Positions 38,523 through 41,119 of a stretch of 41,119 nucleotides of DNA are shown here, in pieces. This DNA comes from Rhodospirillales bacterium. GTDB taxonomy: Bacteria > Pseudomonadota > Alphaproteobacteria > Rhodospirillales > 2-12-FULL-67-15. The notes beneath the pieces were generated by a model that was given only the letters and a program-made list of their open reading frames with translations, searched no databases and was not told the origin of the DNA. The DNA is taken from positions 1-41,119 of the forward strand of contig VGZQ01000023.1 in assembly GCA_016872535.1 (NCBI GenBank), given 5' to 3'. How positions within the stretch are numbered: position 1 is the stretch's first letter; each line of letters starts with the position of its first letter. A program made the translations under genes and the position numbers.

Positions 38523-39607
38523 ACACATTGCGGCGCAAATCCGGTTCGCGCCGCCTAACGCGGTGGGCGTTGGCCGCCGCCGCGCTCGCGATCGTGGCCG
38601 GCGCGGCGTGGCTGTGGCAACAAGCGCGCCCCGAGCCCGAACCGGTGCGCGCCGACGCGGGCGCGCGGCCGGTGCCTTGGTATCTGACCCAGCGGCCGCC
38701 CTCGATGCTGGTGACGGCGCCGGACAAGCCGATCCTGCCCGACGACGACGGCGTGCGCGAAAAGGGACACGCCTACGAAGAAGCGCTTGCGCGCGAGGTG
38801 CGGCGCACCTATGTGCCGACATCACGACCGGCGGCGCGCGCGCTCCCGGCCGTGCCCGACGATCCGTCACTGCCGCCGTGGCGACGTTACGCCCAACCGG
38901 CACCCGAGGCCCACGGCAAGCCGCGCGTGGTCGTGGTCATCGACGACTTGGGTATAGACCGCGCGCGCTCGGCCCGCGCCGCGCTCCTGCCCGGGCCGCT
39001 CACGCTCTCTTTTCTCACCTATGCCCAGGATCTCCCCGAACAGACCCGTGCCGCCCGCGCCAACGGCCACGAGCTGATGCTGCACGTGGCGATGGAGCCC
39101 AACGACAAGTCCGTCGATCCCGGCCCCAATGTCCTGCTCGTCGGCCAGAGCGCCGAGGAAATCCGCAAGAGCCTGATCTGGGGCTTCGGCCGTTTCGAAG
39201 GCTACGTCGGCATCAACAACCACATGGGCAGCCGCTTCACCCGCGACATCGACGGCATGAATGTGGTGATGGAGGAAGTGGGACGGCGGGGGTTGCTGTT
39301 CCTGGATTCCCGCACCTCGGGCAAGACTGTCGCCGCCGACTTGGCCCAGCGCCATCGCGTGCCGTTCGAGGAGCGCAATGTTTTCCTCGATGCCGAGGAC
39401 CGCGCGGGCGAGGCGGAGGCCCGGCTCAAGGAACTGGAAACCCTCGCGCGCCGCCACGGCCAAGCCATTGCCATCGGACATCCCAAGGACCGGACCTTGG
39501 ACGCGCTCGCCGCGTGGCTGCCGACCCTCGACGCCAAGGGCTTGGTTCTCGTACCCGCGAGCGCGGTTGCCCGCGCCCCAGAAGGCGCGCGTACGGTCCA
39601 ACGTTGA
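38519..39607 (+). CDS. Divergent polysaccharide deacetylase (YibQ-like)
   Basis: A 362-residue protein with one N-terminal membrane anchor (about residues 13-32, RWALAAAALAIVAGAAWLWQ), a Pro/Arg-rich spacer, and a C-terminal domain of the YibQ/DUF610 divergent deacetylase family from about residue 135. That domain shows VVVVIDDLGIDRA, NGHELMLHVAMEPND, INNHMGSRFT and LFLDSRTSGKTVAADLA. The Asp, His and NNHMGS residues suggest an intact metal site, but the substrate of the family is not established. The ATG overlaps the cueR stop (ATGA), so it is part of the copper operon, an odd place for this gene, which is usually near envC and ctpA. Confidence 0.9.
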   Translation: MNTLRRKSGSRRLTRWALAAAALAIVAGAAWLWQQARPEPEPVRADAGARPVPWYLTQRPPSMLVTAPDKPILPDDDGVREKGHAYEEALAREVRRTYVPTSRPAARALPAVPDDPSLPPWRRYAQPAPEAHGKPRVVVVIDDLGIDRARSARAALLPGPLTLSFLTYAQDLPEQTRAARANGHELMLHVAMEPNDKSVDPGPNVLLVGQSAEEIRKSLIWGFGRFEGYVGINNHMGSRFTRDIDGMNVVMEEVGRRGLLFLDSRTSGKTVAADLAQRHRVPFEERNVFLDAEDRAGEAEARLKELETLARRHGQAIAIGHPKDRTLDALAAWLPTLDAKGLVLVPASAVARAPEGARTVQR

Positions 39608-39634
39608 ACCGAACACAGCAAAGGAGAAACGCCC

Positions 39635-39835
39635 ATGTCCACTTACCGAATCGACGGCATGACCTGCCAGGGTTGCGCCAACGCCGTGACCAAGGCGATT
39701 CAGGCCGCCGCGCCAAAAGCCAAAGTCGCGGTCGACCTCGCCGCCAAGACGGTGACGGTCGATGACGTCGTCGCCGTCGACGCCGTGCGTGTCGCGGTGC
39801 AGGGGGCCGGGTTCACCTACGTCGGCAAGGCCTAG
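39635..39835 (+). CDS. copZ: CopZ-like copper chaperone (heavy-metal-associated domain)
   Basis: A 66-residue single-domain protein: MSTYRIDGMTCQGCANAVTK with the CxxC metal site, then the ferredoxin-like HMA fold ending GAGFTYVGKA. It is expected to carry Cu(I) to CopA. AAGGAG lies just upstream of the ATG. The TAG stop overlaps the stop of the converging transporter gene within CTAG, so there is no intergenic space. Confidence 0.93.
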   Translation: MSTYRIDGMTCQGCANAVTKAIQAAAPKAKVAVDLAAKTVTVDDVVAVDAVRVAVQGAGFTYVGKA

Positions 39836-40995
39836 CCGGTTCGCCGCCGTACCCGGCGCGCCAACCAGACGACGATCGCGAACCCCACCGTCGCAGCGAC
39901 GATGTTGGAGAGCATGGCGGCTTCGTGCCCCCACGCTTCGACGATTACGGCATAGAGCGCGGGCGCGAGCGCGATCGCCATCAGCACCGGCACGGTCATG
40001 GCGCCGATCAGCGCGCCGTAGCCGGCCGCGCCGAACAGCACCAGCGGCGCCACCCCGCGCGCGATGGTGACGAGGCCGTTGGAAGCGCCCTGGCCGAACG
40101 CGAACGCGAAACCGGCGACAAGCCCGAACGGCAGCAACACCGCGACCAGGGCCAGCGGCGTGAGCCCGATAGCGATCATGGTCAGCGTCAGCGGATGCAG
40201 CGCGCCGCCGAAAACGATTTCCCATACCCGGCCCGTCACCTGACCGATACCTTTCAAGGACGCGGCCATGACCGCCGCGTCGTGGGAGAGCCCGAACGCG
40301 ATCAAGATATCGACGGCGTGGGCCGATAGCGCCGAATTGACGTACATCAGCAGCACGAAGGCGAGCGTCAGCCCGATCACCGCGACCGTACGCTCACGCC
40401 CGACCAGCAGACCGGCTCCGCTATCGGCCGCAGCGGCGGTCTTTTCGGACATCGCGACCGTCGGAGCCGACTTTGGCAGAAAGAGCGCGTGCAGCGGCAG
40501 GCAGACGAACAAATTGAGCGCGGCGTAGATCCCGAAGGTCGCGCGCCAGCCGAAGGCGGCGAGCAGTTCAGCCCCCAATGGCCAAAACACCGTGGTGGCG
40601 AGGCCGCCGTAGAGCGTCAGCACCGAAATCGCGCGTCGCGCGTCCGCGCCGCCGGCCGAGGCGAGCGTCGCGAACGCGGCCTCGTAGAGCATGAAGCGCA
40701 TGGCGAAGCCGAGTACCGCCCACGCCAAAAAATAGAGCGGCAGCGTCGGCGCCAGCGCCGCGCCCCCGAGCCCAAGCGCGGCCAGACCCGAACCGGTGGC
40801 CAATGCGGCGCGGCCGCCCGTCCGGTCGATCAGCTTCCCGGCCGGGCGGGCGACCAGAGCGCCGATCACCAGACTCGCGGAAAATGCGGCGAACACTTCG
40901 GTCCGCCCCCAGCCGGTATCGGCGACGATCGGCGTCGCCAGGATCGCCGGGGCATACATGGTGGTGCCCCAGCCGATGATCTGGGTGAGCCCTAG
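39832..40995 (-). pseudogene. MFS transporter gene truncated at its 5' end by an IS element
   Basis: The frame encodes about 11-12 hydrophobic helices of a major facilitator protein, with ARPAGKLIDRTGGRAAL as the loop 2-3 motif and a second half beginning near VGRERTVAVIGLTLAFV. Reading upstream of the first ATG (40959), the coding sense continues as LGLTQIIGWGTTMYAPAIL, the normal first helix of this family, until it meets a CTAG at 40992-40995. There the IS begins, and an in-frame TGA is the transposase stop. The native start and probably fewer than 25 residues are lost. Translation from 40959 could still give a protein of 375 residues lacking part of helix 1. Substrate unknown. Confidence 0.75.
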
Positions 40996-41119
40996 GGTCC
41001 GGACTCAATTGGCCCACCATACTACGGCGGCGGCCAAGAACACGCCGGAGAGGAAGACGTCGGCGCGTTTGTCGTAACGGGTGGCGATCCGCCGGAAGTC
41101 CTTGAGACGACAGAACATG
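40995..41119 (-). mobile_element. IS5-family insertion sequence, one end
   Basis: The element runs from the CTAG junction (40992-40995) past the window edge. Its end reads GGGTCCGGACTCAATTGG on the plus strand, a likely terminal inverted repeat. Insertion at CTAG is typical of the IS427-type subgroup of IS5. The other end, the target duplication and the element length cannot be seen. Confidence 0.75.
41005..41119 (-). CDS. IS5-family transposase, C-terminal fragment
   Basis: The last 37 residues before the TGA at 41005-41007 read CRLKDFRRIATRYDKRADVF and continue LSGVFLAAAVVWWAN. This is the well-known C-terminal tail of IS5-type DDE transposases (the RIATRYDK motif). The frame continues off the right edge. 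It is in the same frame and direction as the truncated MFS gene, with 15 codons between its stop and the first MFS ATG. Confidence 0.85.
   Translation of the reverse strand, partial: MFCRLKDFRRIATRYDKRADVFLSGVFLAAAVVWWAN

Overview
The window is a GC-rich chromosomal segment of an alphaproteobacterium, most likely in or near the Rhodospirillales. The evidence is the gene order (mce-DUF1467-proS-lolCD-dnaE; rpsB-tsf-pyrH-frr-uppS-cdsA-dxr-rseP-bamA-skp-lpxD-fabZ-lpxA-lpxI-lpxB; trpG-trpD-trpC-moaC-moeA-lexA-comEC-gltX-gltA), the short prolyl-tRNA synthetase, LpxI in place of LpxH, and an alphaproteobacterial SOS box (GTTC-N7-GTTC) in front of lexA. The organism is an LPS-bearing Gram-negative. 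I saw no tRNA, rRNA, CRISPR array or prophage.

Layout. 1-4,075: end of methylmalonyl-CoA epimerase, a small DUF1467 membrane protein, an unassigned secreted protein, proS, and the lipoprotein-export ABC transporter lolC/lolD. 4,124-7,636: dnaE. 7,637-9,612: a structured leader, then rpsB-tsf. 9,613-22,327: a long plus-strand series for UMP kinase, ribosome recycling, undecaprenyl and phospholipid precursors, the MEP pathway, site-2 protease, outer-membrane assembly (BamA, Skp) and lipid A. It ends in one reading frame that joins LpxI to LpxB. 22,338-26,020: gloA, then convergent msrB, gltA and gltX. 26,101-28,308: comEC. 28,309-29,537: a nested palindromic repeat, a small lower-GC ORF, and lexA with its SOS-controlled promoter. 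29,538-33,683: moeA, moaC, trpC, trpD and trpG on the minus strand, without trpE.

From about 33,700 to the end the content is more accessory. It holds kup (K+ uptake) with a clear intrinsic terminator, then a copper cluster: copA, a CueR/HmrR-type regulator, a YibQ-like divergent polysaccharide deacetylase and a CopZ-like chaperone. The copA promoter region carries a MerR-type long-spacer promoter followed by a separate 24-bp dyad. The window closes with an MFS transporter gene whose 5' end has been removed by an IS5-family element inserted at a CTAG site; only that element's transposase C-terminus and one end are inside the window.

How the genes work together. The 9.6-22.3 kb block is an envelope-biogenesis series: FabZ, LpxA, LpxD, LpxI and LpxB make the lipid A disaccharide, UppS, CdsA and Dxr feed isoprenoid and phospholipid synthesis, and RseP, BamA and Skp assemble or monitor the outer membrane. 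The most unusual items are the LpxI-LpxB fusion, the deacetylase embedded in the copper operon, the double operator in front of copA, the terminator-like hairpin just upstream of trpG, and the IS-truncated transporter.
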